64,000 bases of DNA from Methanosarcina sp. ERenArc_MAG2 (GTDB lineage Archaea; Halobacteriota; Methanosarcinia; Methanosarcinales; Methanosarcinaceae): assembly GCA_023955635.1 (NCBI GenBank), contig JAMXHR010000010.1, positions 434,001-498,000 on the forward strand, in the 5' to 3' direction. The translations under genes were made by a program, and so were the position numbers. Each line of letters starts with the position of its first letter. Within the stretch, counting starts at the first letter, position 1. Under the pieces are notes generated by a model. It worked only from the letters and a program-made list of their open reading frames with translations. It was not told where the DNA came from and made no database searches. Below are positions 49,413-58,885 of this stretch, in pieces.

Positions 49413-50046
49413 TATTTACCTTATTTTTTATGTACGTGTTCCCAATCAAACAGTCAGGAATCTCATACAAAGCAACTCCAACCTGACAATACGAAAATGT
49501 ATTTTTTGTGATCGAAGAACACGTAGCACCTTCATATAGTCCTAATCCGATTTTTGATTTTGTAATTTTGTTTCCGGTGACCACATTGTCGTAACATTCA
49601 TAGAGAGCAATCCCACCATTAGTAAACTGATTATTCATAATTACATTGTTAGAGCACGTTTGACCGCCTAGAGAAACGCTACAATTCGTAAAGTAATTGT
49701 TTCTAACGATATTTGTTCCTACAATATCATATTGGATTCCGGTTTTTACAATTTTGAAACCGTTTATGTCACCACAACTTGCATCCGTGGAAGATTGGTC
49801 AAATTCAAAACCATAGACAGAGGGGTACTTGCCTTTTTCCCCAATGAAATCAAGGTTCTTGTTTTTGATTAGTACATATTCTTTGTAGGTTCCTGACTTC
49901 ACATAGATAGTGTCTCCAGAATGAGCTGAGTTTACTGCTTTCTGTATAGTTTTGTATTTTTCATGCGAGCCTACATTTAGAGTTGCTGCCGATGCAAGAC
50001 TTGTTAATAATAAAAAGGTTATTATGGCTATTAGAATTCGTTTCAA
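49393..50046 (-). CDS. Secreted right-handed beta-helix protein (NosD-like repeats)
   Basis: TTG 50046 with AAGGAG 11 nt upstream is the best start. It gives MKRILIAIITFLLLTSLASA, a clear signal peptide; an upstream TTG at 50088 would bury it. The mature part begins NVGSHEKYKTIQKAVNSAHS, then GDTIYVKSGTYKE, the pattern at the start of NosD/PbH1 parallel beta-helices. Repeats of N-N-x-F/I-T/K-x-x (NNVIMNNQFTNGG, DNVVTGNKITKSKIGL) follow to the end. Seven or so coils make it short for the family, which often has further domains. Likely a surface-layer or exopolysaccharide-binding protein. Three Cys pairs may form disulfides. Confidence 0.75.
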   Translation of the reverse strand: MKRILIAIITFLLLTSLASAATLNVGSHEKYKTIQKAVNSAHSGDTIYVKSGTYKEYVLIKNKNLDFIGEKGKYPSVYGFEFDQSSTDASCGDINGFKIVKTGIQYDIVGTNIVRNNYFTNCSVSLGGQTCSNNVIMNNQFTNGGIALYECYDNVVTGNKITKSKIGLGLYEGATCSSITKNTFSYCQVGVALYEIPDCLIGNTYIKNKVNIKTGVY

Positions 50047-50122
50047 GATATAGACACTCCTTTTTGAAGTTGGAATGTTATGTAGCAATAAAAGAGTATT
50101 TTATTTTAGAACTTTTATATGA

Positions 50123-50200
50123 AAAACAAGTTCAACATTGATTAATCAGAAGGCAATTGAGGCACCTGGAAATAAGAAGCCCTGGTATAAGTTTTGGTAA
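50123..50200 (+). pseudogene. Fragment of the KKPWWRFW coiled-coil family
   Basis: The frame ends LINQKAIEAPGNKKPWYKFW, then TAA at 50198-50200, matching the tail of the fragment at 733-1044. Only about 25 codons remain. Confidence 0.4.
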
Positions 50201-50320
50201 CAGAGTGAAAGTCTGTTTCTGTCACAACGGATGAAATAGAATGTGTGACAAAAGCAGATCTTATACACTCATTACCGTTTGACTATAACCTTTTCACGTT
50301 TTTTTCAATTAAGAGTCCAC

Positions 50321-51076
50321 TTACTTAACTATTATATAACTGGTCTTTTTCGCTGTGTTACTGCCTGCAGCATTCTTTACTGTCAGGGTAACAGTATATT
50401 TCCCTGCTTTTGTGTATTTGTGCGTTGGATTTTGGGCTGTTGAAGTGGCTTTATCTCCAAAATTCCAAGACCATGAAATTGGTGTATTAGTACTCTTATC
50501 TGCGAATTTCACCGACAACGGAGCTTTCCCTGAGATCGGAGTAGCTGAAAATCCAGCGACCGGAGGTTTCGGAACGGTTACGACAATATAGTTGGATTTA
50601 GTTACAGTGTTGCTTCCAGCAGCATTCTTTACTGTTAGAATTACAGTGTATTTTCCAGCTTTACTGTATGTATGTGTTGGATTTTGGGCTGTTGAAGTGC
50701 TTTTATCTCCAAAACTCCAAGACCAAGAAGTAGGTGTTCCTGTACTCTTGTCAGTAAAGGTTATTTTCAGTGGTGCTTTCCCAGAGGTTGGAGATGCAGA
50801 AAATGCAGCAACTGGAAGTACTGTTTTTCCTCCGATGAAGGCAACATCAATGCCGCAAGGATCTTTTCCTACCTTCACTGTGGCTGTAACCTTGTTTGTT
50901 GCTGTATCAATTACAGAGACAGTATCGCTGGCCCAGTTTGCAGTATACGCATATGGCGCCGCTGGTGAAGCACTTTGTTCAGTAGCTGCCGATGCAGTAG
51001 ATGAAACTAGAATTAAAAATAAAATCAGAGCTGCTGAAGCCAAGGCTATTGAATGCAATTTTTTGTTAGTTTTCAT
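50321..51076 (-). CDS. Exported protein: one YVTN-type beta-propeller repeat and two PKD domains
   Basis: MKTNKKLHSIALASAALILF starts a signal peptide cleaved near STASA. One YVTN repeat follows (AYTANWASDTVSVIDTATNK, then VTATVKVGKDPCGIDV). Two PKD domains then run from about 88 and 170 (WSWSFGDKSTSTAQNPTHTY; WSWNFGDKATSTAQNPTHKY). Methanosarcina surface proteins normally carry seven or more YVTN repeats. A single one cannot close a propeller, so an internal deletion between repeat 1 and the PKD part is likely. Surface-layer or adhesion role inferred. The first PKD is nearly identical to one in the PKD-ModA gene, pointing to exchange between them. Confidence 0.78.
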   Translation of the reverse strand: MKTNKKLHSIALASAALILFLILVSSTASAATEQSASPAAPYAYTANWASDTVSVIDTATNKVTATVKVGKDPCGIDVAFIGGKTVLPVAAFSASPTSGKAPLKITFTDKSTGTPTSWSWSFGDKSTSTAQNPTHTYSKAGKYTVILTVKNAAGSNTVTKSNYIVVTVPKPPVAGFSATPISGKAPLSVKFADKSTNTPISWSWNFGDKATSTAQNPTHKYTKAGKYTVTLTVKNAAGSNTAKKTSYIIVK

Positions 51077-52417
51077 TATCCTACTCCTTAACTTTATTTT
51101 ATTTTTAATATAAAAAATATTAATAATTTAAACTTATTTACATTTTTAAAACTTTTCATTTGAATCACAGTTTTATAAAGATCATGTAATTCGAGAGAAT
51201 TTAATTCCAGGGGGTAGATGAGGCTCAGATTTTGTGAATTTTCTTTTTCTAACTTCTAAAAAAAGGGGTACTTTTTTAACAGTTCGTTTTTAGGTTATTT
51301 TTGCCTGATTATTAGTAGGCTCATTAGTGCTTTGACTAATTATTTGAATAATCCATAAAACCAGTAATTTTTAAGACAATTTCCTACTTTACAAGAATAC
51401 CGGACATTAAAAAGCATAGACTTTTTGAGTATATAAGCAAACGTTCAAAAAAGGAAAATTTTACCAGTTTTTGTCCTTTATTAGGCGGAGTAGGACAAAA
51501 GAAATAGTTTACAAAATTACAAGAATTGTAAACTATCATTTGAGATCCTGGACATTTTCTCTAGTTTTACCCAGATTTTCTGCAAAAATCCTGTGAAAAC
51601 TTATAGGATAGTTTACATTAGTTTCTAGGTGGCACTATCTTTTGAGAAAGTTTTAGCTATTACTGCAAGAAAGTCATTCAATACATGCATAGATTAAGTT
51701 ATGGTTTTTCAATGAGACTCAAAGTTGCTTTTTGTTCAGTGGCACATTCCATTCCAAAGTTAAGGAAAAATGTTATTAAACATAGCTTCGGGCATGAGTT
51801 CCACTGGAAAGTTGAAAAGCAAAGATTTTAAGTAGATCAAATTTGTAAGCTACAGTTAGCGTTTTCCATCGGAAATTCGTACTATATCAGAAAAAAATGT
51901 CTTTGTAAGCTCCCGTTTTCTTTCTCCACTAGAAATCTATGATATAATCATATTCATCAGAAGACTATGTAAACTCCACATATATTTCACTTAGCAGAAA
52001 ATGTGCTCAGTATAAAAGACTTAATGGAAGCATAACTGTTATTTAAAATAAATTTTTGTAATAGGTATAGAATTGACACTGCTAGTTTCTGATCCTTATT
52101 TTTGAATATGTCTATTTATGGAAATTAGTTTGCACTTAGTAGCAGCTATACTTCCATTAAGCTTTTTTGGGATATTTTTAACCAATGTAAGTGCCAGCAA
52201 GACAAGGAAAAATCCTAAATTTCGAGCTGGTTTTGTTCACTCGAAGAAAAATTTCGATATCAGCTGATTAAAGCTATGCGAATTAGTAAATAATTATTCC
52301 AAAGACTATGGAATATAAAACTGAAAAAATGCGAAAAATCAATAGAGTGAAAGCACATAGATATAAAAACGTGAAAATTATCCCTTCGATAACCCTATTA
52401 TGCAAGAGAAAATTTGT
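51077..52417. other. Long AT-rich intergenic region with one hairpin
   Basis: TAGTTTACAA (51505-51514) and TTGTAAACTA (51526-51535) form a 10-bp stem with an 11-nt loop, and TAGTTTACA recurs near 51611. Degenerate repeats of TTCCACTGGAAA type lie near 51798, 51877 and 51933. No gene was recognised in 1.3 kb. Confidence 0.35.
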
Positions 52418-52432
52418 ATGAGAAACACATAG

Positions 52433-52633
52433 GTAAGAATTGAAGACCTGAGAAAGCAGATAGACTTAATGGGTGACCAATTAGGCAAGAAGGATGACCA
52501 GATAAGCCAGCTGAACGAAGTGACCCAAAAGCAAGCTGTTCATATTCAGAGCTTGATCCAGGAAAACAGCAAGTTAAATACAAAGCTTTTGCCGGAAATA
52601 ACAGAGAAAAAACCCTGGTGGCGCTTCTGGTGA
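52433..52633 (+). pseudogene. Coiled-coil protein of the KKPWWRFW family, partial
   Basis: The frame RIEDLRKQIDLMGDQLGKKD, then QISQLNEVTQKQAVHIQSLI and EKKPWWRFW is open from 52433 to TGA 52631-52633. An in-frame TAG (52430-52432) precedes it, with ATG at 52418 just upstream. Either the start codon was lost, or TAG is read through. It is the longest coiled-coil copy of the family here. Function unknown. Confidence 0.45.
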
Positions 52634-52722
52634 TGTATGATTATTCGTTTATATAGGGATCTTTGAATAGAAATGAATAATTCTCTCTTAATGGTTTCTC
52701 TATCTCTGGATCTAATGTTGCA

Positions 52723-53375
52723 TTATAAAGTGCTTTTCACTTTAGAAAGCTGGTCAACTGTTAAAAAGTGAGCTTCTTTAAAATCAGCCCCCTCAAGGTT
52801 GGCATCTTCAAGGTTAGCACCTTCAAGGTTAGCCCATTTGAGGTTAGCTTCTTTAAGGTTAGCCTTTATAAGACCAGTCCATTCAAGGTTAGCCCCTGTA
52901 AAGTTAGTCCCTACAAGGTAAGATTCTAAAAGGTTAGCCCCTCTAAGTATAGCCCAATTAAGGTCAGCTTCTTCAAGATTAACTCCTCTAAGGTTAGCTC
53001 TTTGAAGGTTAGCCCCCTAAGATCAGCCCCTTGAAGGCTAGCTCCATCAAGATTAGCCATTATAAGGTTAGCTTCTCTAAGGTCAGCCCCTATGAGGTTA
53101 GCTTCTCTAAGGTCAGCTCCTTCAAGATTAACTCTTCTAAGATTAGCCCATTTAAGGTTAGCTTCTTTAAGGTTAGCCAACTCAAGATCAGCACCTTCAA
53201 GGTTAGCTTCTCTGAGGTTAGCCCCTTTAAAGTAGTACTCTTTAAGGTTAGCCTCTTTAAAGTCAGCCCCTATAAAGTTAGCTCTTCTAAAATTGCTCTC
53301 GTTAAAGTTAGCTCTTGTAAGGTTAGCCTCGATAAGGTTACCTGTGTTTATATTAACCTCTTTAATTTTATCCAT
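52723..53375 (-). CDS. Pentapeptide-repeat protein
   Basis: About 217 residues. From ATG 53375 it is almost wholly A(N/D)Lxx repeats (IGADFKEANLKEYYFKGANL, LEGADLREANLIGADL), which fold as a right-handed quadrilateral beta-helix. The frame is lost in C5 (53013-53017). A sixth C restores the repeats (DLRGANLQRANLRGVNLEEA) to the end, AHFLTVDQLSKVKSTL, a usual C-terminal cap of this family. So the shorter stop at 52926 is an artefact or recent mutation. There is no signal peptide, so it is cytosolic. Some family members mimic DNA and protect gyrase, but nothing here indicates the partner. Confidence 0.75.
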
Positions 53376-53596
53376 GACATTACCCCTTTCCTTTTCCGTG
53401 AAATTTTTGTTTGCCTTGTATTAACTGTAAATTCGAAGGAAAATTATTATCAAATTCCTAAATACATATCGTCTGTTATATAGTTTTTGGATATATCCTA
53501 TATAGTTGAAACTTAAACTAGTTAGGATTTAAGGTTCCGTTGCAAAAATATCTGCTAAGGATATAATAAAATAAAAAGGAAATCAAAGGTAGTGAC

Positions 53597-54301
53597 ATGC
53601 TATCTAATTCCTTTAAATGGAAGCACTTCGTAGGTGAAATAATCTTATTAAATGTAAGATGGTACTTAAGATACCCATTGAGCTATCGAAATTTAAAGAA
53701 AATGATGATAGAAAGAGGAATTCAAGTTGATCACAGTACTATAATGAGATGGGTGCATCAATATTCTCCTGAAATCGAAAAGAAAATAAGAAGGCATTTA
53801 AGACCAACTAATGATTCGTGGAGAGTTGATAAAACCTATATCAAAGTAAAAGGTAAATGGAAATATTTTTACCGAGCAGTTGACTCAAATGGTGACACAA
53901 TTGATTTCATGTTAAGTGCAAAACGTAATAAAAAAGCAGCGAAGAGATTCTTTAAGAAAGCTTTGGGTTCTAATCATAATCAAATTCCAAGAGTAATAAC
54001 AGTTGATAAGAATCCAGCTTATCCACCTGCTATAGATAAACTGAAAAATGATAACATACTACCTAAAAACATAGGCATTAGACAAATCAAGTATTTGAAT
54101 AACATTATAGAACAAGATCATAGATCTATAAAGCGAATTGTTAATCCAATGTTAGGATTTCAGTCTTTTCAATCTGCTAATAAGACTTTAAAAGGAATTG
54201 AAGCTATGAATATGATTAAAAAAGGACAAGTAAATGATCTAAATCACTCGGTTCTTGGTGAAGTCAAATACATTAATCAATTATTTGGTATAGTTTTATA
54301 A
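53597..54301 (+). CDS. IS6-family transposase A
   Basis: 234 residues, intact, from ATG 53597 in both full-length copies. Helix-turn-helix (NLKKMMIERGIQVDHSTIMR) and DDE core: WRVDKTYIKVKGKWKYFYRA, DSNGDTIDFMLSAKRNKKAA, PRVITVDKNPAYPPAI and NIIEQDHRSIKRI. In the first acidic motif it has WRVDKTY where copy B has WRVDETY, so the first catalytic Asp is kept. The TAA stop overlaps the target duplication of the MITE. Confidence 0.92.
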   Translation: MLSNSFKWKHFVGEIILLNVRWYLRYPLSYRNLKKMMIERGIQVDHSTIMRWVHQYSPEIEKKIRRHLRPTNDSWRVDKTYIKVKGKWKYFYRAVDSNGDTIDFMLSAKRNKKAAKRFFKKALGSNHNQIPRVITVDKNPAYPPAIDKLKNDNILPKNIGIRQIKYLNNIIEQDHRSIKRIVNPMLGFQSFQSANKTLKGIEAMNMIKKGQVNDLNHSVLGEVKYINQLFGIVL

Positions 54302-54497
54302 CCCTACTTTGACAGATTGTGATAATTACGATAGTGTTTTTATACAAAAAACACATTGCATCGACACATTACATATTGATAAAATAGTAAATATCATAAA
54401 TCAATAAACACACAATATAAATATAAATTGTGTGAAGAAAGCAGAAGCATGAAGCCCATTTATACATTACAAAATGTATGCTTCTGTCAAAGTAGGG
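54302..54497. mobile_element. 196-bp MITE, TTATAA target duplication
   Basis: The perfect 15-bp ends CCCTACTTTGACAGA and complement are flanked by TTATAA at 54296-54301 and 54498-54503. It sits in the 3' non-coding part of IS6 copy A. It shares target and end pattern with 1211-1603. Confidence 0.75.
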
Positions 54498-54810
54498 TTA
54501 TAATGTTAGTACATTTTCCTTTAATATTTTGATTTTTATTCATTACTTATAGATTTACATATTTTTTTGAATTTTTTGCAACGGAACCCTGCTCTTTATC
54601 ACTTTAAGTGCTATATATTCTAAGTTAAACTATATATGATATATCCAATAGCTATATAATAAACTTGTTTTAGTTATATTTTAGAGGTATCAAGTGATTC
54701 GATTCAAAAAATGTTCCCAGATCCACACAATATCTTATTTTCTAAAAGGATTCATCTCGAGTGACCTCTTTATCAATCGAACATTGGTACCTTCAAACAG
54801 ACCAATAAAA

Positions 54811-54837
54811 AGCTGCAGATGTTTCTCATCTGCAGCT
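54811..54837. other. Perfect 11-bp hairpin
   Basis: AGCTGCAGATG and CATCTGCAGCT surround a 5-nt loop, with no adjoining gene clearly ending here. It could be a terminator or the tip of a decayed element. Otherwise 54589-55053 has no supported gene. Confidence 0.4.
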
Positions 54838-55053
54838 AACAAGATCAACTTTGGGACTTCTACTATCGTTGATGACCATAAGATCTCAAGATTTCATAAG
54901 GACAGTAACCGAAGGAAATCCAATCTTGTAGCACATTTGGGGATACTGTGAGTTTACAATATTGCCTAAATTATGAAGGTTTCTACAGAACCCTAAAATT
55001 CTTTGTTTAAGGTTCTAGTCAAAAAACTATCCATTTACCATGAAGGTTTATTT

Positions 55054-55194
55054 ATGAAAAGTCTAAAAATTTGTCCAGAATGTCATTCCTTACTGAAAAT
55101 GAGTCAAACTGGCGAAACTCAATACTGCCCTGTGTGTAGGTACTGGACAAAGGTAGGCACTGCAAGGCTTGATTCAATTATGATTTACGAATGA
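55054..55194 (+). CDS. 46-residue zinc-ribbon protein
   Basis: ATG 55054 gives MKSLKICPECHSLLKMSQTG, then QYCPVCRYWTKVGTARL. Two CPxC knuckles 18 residues apart are expected of a minimal zinc ribbon. AAGGTT lies 8 nt upstream. Such tiny proteins often bind nucleic acid. It is shorter than most annotation cut-offs. The next element, IS6 copy B, begins 100 bp downstream. Confidence 0.5.
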   Translation: MKSLKICPECHSLLKMSQTGETQYCPVCRYWTKVGTARLDSIMIYE

Positions 55195-55361
55195 AGGGGC
55201 TGCATGGAGTAACCTAAGATTTGCATATGTTTTCGTGGTTGAATCTCCTATTTTTCTTATCAACAATTTATATGGATTGTTGCTTTTTAGAAAATGGGTT
55301 CCGTTGCAAAAAATATCTGCTAGGGACATAATAAAATAAAAAGGAAATAAAAAGTAGTAAT

Positions 55362-56066
55362 ATGTCATCTAATTCCTTTAAATGGAAACACTTTGTAGGT
55401 GAAATTATCTTATTGAATGTAAGATGGTACTTAAAATACCCATTGAGCTATCGAAATTTAAAGGAAATGATGATAGAAAGAGGAATTCAAGTTGATCACA
55501 GTACCATAATGAGATGGGTACATCAATATTCTCCTGAAATCGAAAAGAAGATAAGAAGACATTTAAGACTAACAAATGATTCGTGGAGAGTTGATGAAAC
55601 CTATATCAAAGTAAAAGGTAAATGGAAATATTTTTACCGAGCAGTTGACTCAAATGGTGACACAATTGATTTCATGTTAAGTGCAAAACGTAATAAAAAA
55701 GCAGCGAATAGATTCTTTAATAAAGCTTTGAGTTCTAATCATAATCAAATTCCAAGAGTAATAACCGTTGATAAGAATCCAGCTTATCCACCTGCTATAG
55801 ATAAACTGAAAAATGATAAAATACTACCTAAAAACGTAGGCATTAGACAGATTAAGCATTTAAATAACATTATAGAACAAGATCATAGATCTATAAAGCG
55901 AATCGTTAATCCAATGTTAGGATTTCAATCTTTTCAAACTGCGAATAAGACTTTAAAAGGAATTGAAGCTATGAATATGATTAAAAAAGGACAAGTTGGT
56001 GTTTTAAATCGATGTGTTCTTGGTGAAGTCAATTTTATAAACAAGTTATTTGGAATAGCTGTCTAA
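55362..56066 (+). CDS. IS6-family transposase B
   Basis: 234 residues, intact and about 95 percent identical to copy A. It has all three acidic residues of the DDE core (WRVDETY, VDKNPAY, EQDHRSIK). The copies differ mostly in the last 30 residues (GVLNRCVLGEVNFINKLFGI here). It starts MSSNSFKWKHF. Confidence 0.92.
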   Translation: MSSNSFKWKHFVGEIILLNVRWYLKYPLSYRNLKEMMIERGIQVDHSTIMRWVHQYSPEIEKKIRRHLRLTNDSWRVDETYIKVKGKWKYFYRAVDSNGDTIDFMLSAKRNKKAANRFFNKALSSNHNQIPRVITVDKNPAYPPAIDKLKNDKILPKNVGIRQIKHLNNIIEQDHRSIKRIVNPMLGFQSFQTANKTLKGIEAMNMIKKGQVGVLNRCVLGEVNFINKLFGIAV

Positions 56067-56083
56067 ATCTGGATGTTATCTTA

Positions 56084-56362
56084 GAGCCTGTCTTAAAATT
56101 AAATTTGAGTCTACAATTGGGATAGGATTTACGCATTCAAATTGAAAAACTGTAGCATTAAACCGTTAAATGTCTAAAATGTATATTTAAACTGTGATGT
56201 TTATTGTACTTGATTTTATACCTCGAGTGCGTAAGTCTTTGGGATGAAGTACTATCTTTAAGGTCAATATACCTGAATTTCGGAAAAATGTACTATATGA
56301 ATTTGAAATTAATGTTGCTTATTATCCAATTGTAGAAATGGTTTGAATTTTAAGACAACCTC
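56084..56362. mobile_element. 279-bp MITE (copy 2)
   Basis: Same length as, and almost base-identical to, 12477-12755, with a TTA duplication (56081-56083, 56363-56365). It lies 17 bp after the stop of IS6 transposase B. Confidence 0.75.
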
Positions 56363-56471
56363 TTAGGAATATTCTGTCTTTTTATGTTCTTTGCCTTGAA
56401 ACTAAATTTTTACTTCTATATTCTGATTTTTTGCAACAGAACCACTTTTCGGCGTTTCAAGTGCGTAAGTC

Positions 56472-56921
56472 CTAAGGATGATAAAGGCCAACGTAACACT
56501 GTCCGCTAGACTCTGTGATATACATACATCCATCATTTGCGGACAACATAGCTTGGACGACTGTGCCTGCGTCGCCCTCTCGCAAGTCGCAATAGAAATT
56601 GTTCTTACACATCCACTTTCCTTGGTGCTTGCCACCTTTAGCTTCAAAATAAACATACCAATAATCATGATTGCAACAGAAACCAGTATTATAGTTAATA
56701 GTAATACGGATGCTAGACTCACCTTGTTTCAGTAAGGATACTGATGGTAACACATCTGTTTTACCTCCACTTATATGAGTAAAAACGATGTTGGTAATAT
56801 CCGCGTCCCAATTGTTCAATAAGTATGCTGCGCATGTGCGGTCAGTTGAATCAACGCTAAGCGCATCTGAATCATCTTGTTTTCCTTCTTTACAGTGGCA
56901 TTTTTCGTCCAATGATTGCAT
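56472..56921 (-). CDS. Cys-rich hypothetical protein
   Basis: 149 residues from ATG 56921, preceded by AAGGAG. Begins MQSLDEKCHCKEGKQDDSDA. The middle is beta-rich (ITNIVFTHISGGKTDVLPSV, SIRITINYNTG), followed by a Cys-containing loop (FCCNHDYWYVYFEAKGG, CKNNFYCDLREGDAG). There are eight cysteines but no signal peptide. It resembles a compact beta-sandwich, such as small lectin- or aegerolysin-like folds, but I cannot assign a family. No operon partner; an IS6 element lies downstream and a MITE upstream. Confidence 0.55.
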   Translation of the reverse strand: MQSLDEKCHCKEGKQDDSDALSVDSTDRTCAAYLLNNWDADITNIVFTHISGGKTDVLPSVSLLKQGESSIRITINYNTGFCCNHDYWYVYFEAKGGKHQGKWMCKNNFYCDLREGDAGTVVQAMLSANDGCMYITESSGQCYVGLYHP

Positions 56922-57036
56922 TTTATCTTTGCTCCTTTGTATTACACTCTCGATTTCTCTTAACAGAATGTAGATATATGAAGATACTACTATAAAAACT
57001 CCTTGACTTTTTTAACAATGTGTAAATCCTTAATAA

Positions 57037-57320
57037 GGGATAATCCCAGCGTCGCTTAAATGAGATGCAAAGTAGAAAATTTATTCTCGGGAAACTTCTT
57101 GAAATCAGTATCAAGAGGGCTAGAGATCATGAAACCTAAAAAGTTACCAATATTAATTTTATTCGAAACTCTCGAGGGAGATACAATCGGGAAAATAATA
57201 AAAAAGGGTTCTTCGTTCACAAATCTAGAGAATAAACAATATCAAGCGAGAGGTAGCTTAATGGATTCACAGTATCAGATAATTACTTTGCGTCTGGTTT
57301 AAGCGATGCTGGCATTACCC
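57037..57320. mobile_element. 284-bp MITE with CCAGCGTCGCTTAAA ends
   Basis: GGGATAATCCCAGCGTCGCT (57037 on, to TTAAA) pairs with the complement of AGCGATGCTGGCATTACCC (to 57320), with about four mismatches. A short frame inside (57129-57302) looks incidental. Confidence 0.5.
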
Positions 57321-57464
57321 CGGCTCCTTATATGTGAACCCAAACGTTTCGAAACACAAATATATTTAGTGAGTTAAAGTTATAGTAACATAAAGAAAAA
57401 TCAAAAATAAATTCAAAATTTATGAATATGAGGAATATAAATGATAGGCACCATTGAAGTAATA

Positions 57465-57583
57465 TAGGACTTACGCACTTCAGATTCAAAATCAAGCACA
57501 GTAACCATCAGATTTAAAATTTGAATTTCAGGAAGTTGTAAGCCTACTGCAGTTGATTTGGTACTTCAAGTGCGTAAGTCCTA
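57465..57583. mobile_element. 119-bp MITE with TAGGACTTACGCACTT ends
   Basis: TAGGACTTACGCACTT and its complement (to 57583) bound non-coding sequence, with TA on both sides, as for IS630/Tc1-like elements. The motif GTGCGTAAGTC also occurs inside the 279-bp MITE and near 56461. Confidence 0.55.
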
Positions 57584-57585
57584 TA

Positions 57586-57970
57586 ATAATGATAATATTG
57601 AGAATAATATTATTTATTATAATTGTGGCATTAGTGTTGAAAATAATTCAGAAATTAAAATTATAGTTTTTGACGCAATCTATTACACCTATCCAAGGTT
57701 CTTGTTATATCAAACTGCAAAAAGTACTCTAAAGCTCAGAGGGAACTCCCTAAGAGCTTGAAGGAATACTACTTCTTTTCTATTATCTCTTCTCCGGACA
57801 TTTCCGCACATATAAACTGCGTACTGTTTCCGGCTACCTGTTCTGTGTGTGGTGACAGCTTCGCTGGTATTACCAAAATTAGAATATCATTTTTGCAAGC
57901 CTTCCCTTGATTTTCCATTCTCTTTTTATTACTATGGGAGCGCAGAGGGTCACGAATACCCTGACCTTTA
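57586..57970. other. Intergenic; no convincing gene
   Basis: Short frames on both strands (to 57761 plus; from 57967 minus) show no motif. The minus frame is cut by the element at 57971 and might be the lost tail of another gene. Confidence 0.25.
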
Positions 57971-58088
57971 CAGGCTGTCCGACAATTCAATTTCAGGGCA
58001 AAAACATGTGAAAAATAAGGCATATAAAGCCTTTAAACTGAAAAAGAAGGAATCTTTTAATTAGTGGGAGTAATTATCGGACAGCCTG
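57971..58088. mobile_element. 118-bp MITE with CAGGCTGTCCGA ends
   Basis: CAGGCTGTCCGACAATT at the left and the complement of AATTATCGGACAGCCTG at the right, with one mismatch. It lies right after the shortened DUF1699 gene and probably replaced its C-terminus. Confidence 0.55.
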
Positions 58089-58089
58089 T

Positions 58090-58420
58090 TTAGGGTGGGG
58101 TGGCCGCCCGCAATTTGATTTTCTCAGTCACTGAAGATGGAATGATGTAGTATTCGTTAGTGTCCTTCCTGTGACCCCAGACATCTCCTTCAATAAGCTG
58201 GATTCTCTGCATTTCAAGGAACGTCTCTATGGATTTTGAAACCGTACTCATGTAGGATTTAGGTAACTGAATTACCTCAATTTTCGGGCAGGTTTTGACC
58301 AATCCAAATATATCCTTGTTCGACGGCCTGAAGGCCAAGTGAACAACACACTCATTAGGATTTAATGTAAAGATTTCTTCTCTGGAACCAACTACTTGAA
58401 TTCTCAGATTTTTCCCCCAT
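58090..58420 (-). pseudogene. DUF1699 family protein, C-terminally shortened
   Basis: With one base added at T5 (58409-58413), ATG 58420 reads MGGKNLRIQVVGSREEIFTL, then NPNECVVHLAFRPSNKDIFG, VIQLPKSYMSTVSKSIETFL and GDVWGHRKDTNEYYIIPSSV. This is the DUF1699 pattern known from Methanosarcina. The usual C-terminal tail of about 20-30 residues is missing: the frame ends EKIKLRAATPP beside the MITE at 57971. Function of the family is unknown. It is the best taxonomic marker in the window. Confidence 0.65.
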
Positions 58421-58644
58421 TACAAACTTCTTTTAATTTTACTTTGATATAAAATACATATACTGATTATAAATAATATATCATTGACTAATATTATTTA
58501 GATAGTATTCTGGAGATGATGATTATATTAGATCCTCTAATTTGATCTAGAAAAGCCAAAAAAAGAATAGTAACCGATTTTTAAAATTTGTTTTCCTATT
58601 TTTGCTTCACTTCTACTCTATTTAATGCTATAATTTATTTTTTA
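58421..58644. other. AT-rich spacer
   Basis: Probably holds the DUF1699 promoter. No element was recognised. Confidence 0.25.
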
Positions 58645-58885
58645 TTATTGATTTAGTTTTTTTAGTTCGTCTAGGTCAATTTGTTTTTCGTTGATATCAT
58701 TGATTAGGCGGTCTAATAACTTTTTCTATATAAGCTCTAAGTGGTTACCTTCCGAAAACACAACCTGACCAGTAAAGTTGTCCATCTCATAACCCTTGCC
58801 CACTTCACCATTTCCCAGGGAAACTTTCTGGACTGGATATAAGGATCACTATCTAACCAGGCTTTAGCATCTGGGGAAAGTCCAT
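58645..58885 (-). pseudogene. Fragment of an unknown, possibly viral, protein
   Basis: Minus-strand pieces PDAKAWLDSDPYIQ and, after a frame change near 58835, VSLGNGEVGKGYEMDNFTGQ, then an in-frame TAG, then KKLLDRLINDINEKQIDLDE, ending at TAA 58645-58647. The pieces are protein-like but match no family I know. The adjacent terminase-like gene suggests a provirus remnant. From 58886 to 59106 nothing was recognised. Confidence 0.35.

Larger units (their letters stand above)
53533..54588 (+). mobile_element. IS6-family element A, carrying a MITE
   Basis: GGTTCCGTTGCAAAAA at 53533 and its complement ending 54588 are the terminal repeats. Without the 202-bp insertion (MITE plus TTATAA) the element is about 854 bp. 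No target duplication was seen, consistent with IS6-type cointegrate history or deletion. Confidence 0.8.
55297..56443 (+). mobile_element. IS6-family element B, carrying a MITE
   Basis: GGTTCCGTTGCAAAAAATAT at 55297, and an end complementary to GGTTCTGTTGCAAAAAATC finishing at 56443. Without the 282-bp insertion the element is about 865 bp, close to copy A. Confidence 0.8.

Noticed and set aside
52418..52633. Pyrrolysine (TAG at 52430) in the coiled-coil gene
   Set aside because: The stretch AACACATAGG also occurs near 4190 and 34320 outside any gene, so the upstream ATG is probably not the native start.
54694..54951. 85-residue plus-strand frame
   Set aside because: It crosses a perfect hairpin, shows no motif and has no plausible ribosome site.
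57129..57302. 57-residue frame MKPKKLPILILFETLEG onward
   Set aside because: It lies wholly inside an inverted-repeat element and looks incidental, though a tiny cargo gene cannot be excluded.
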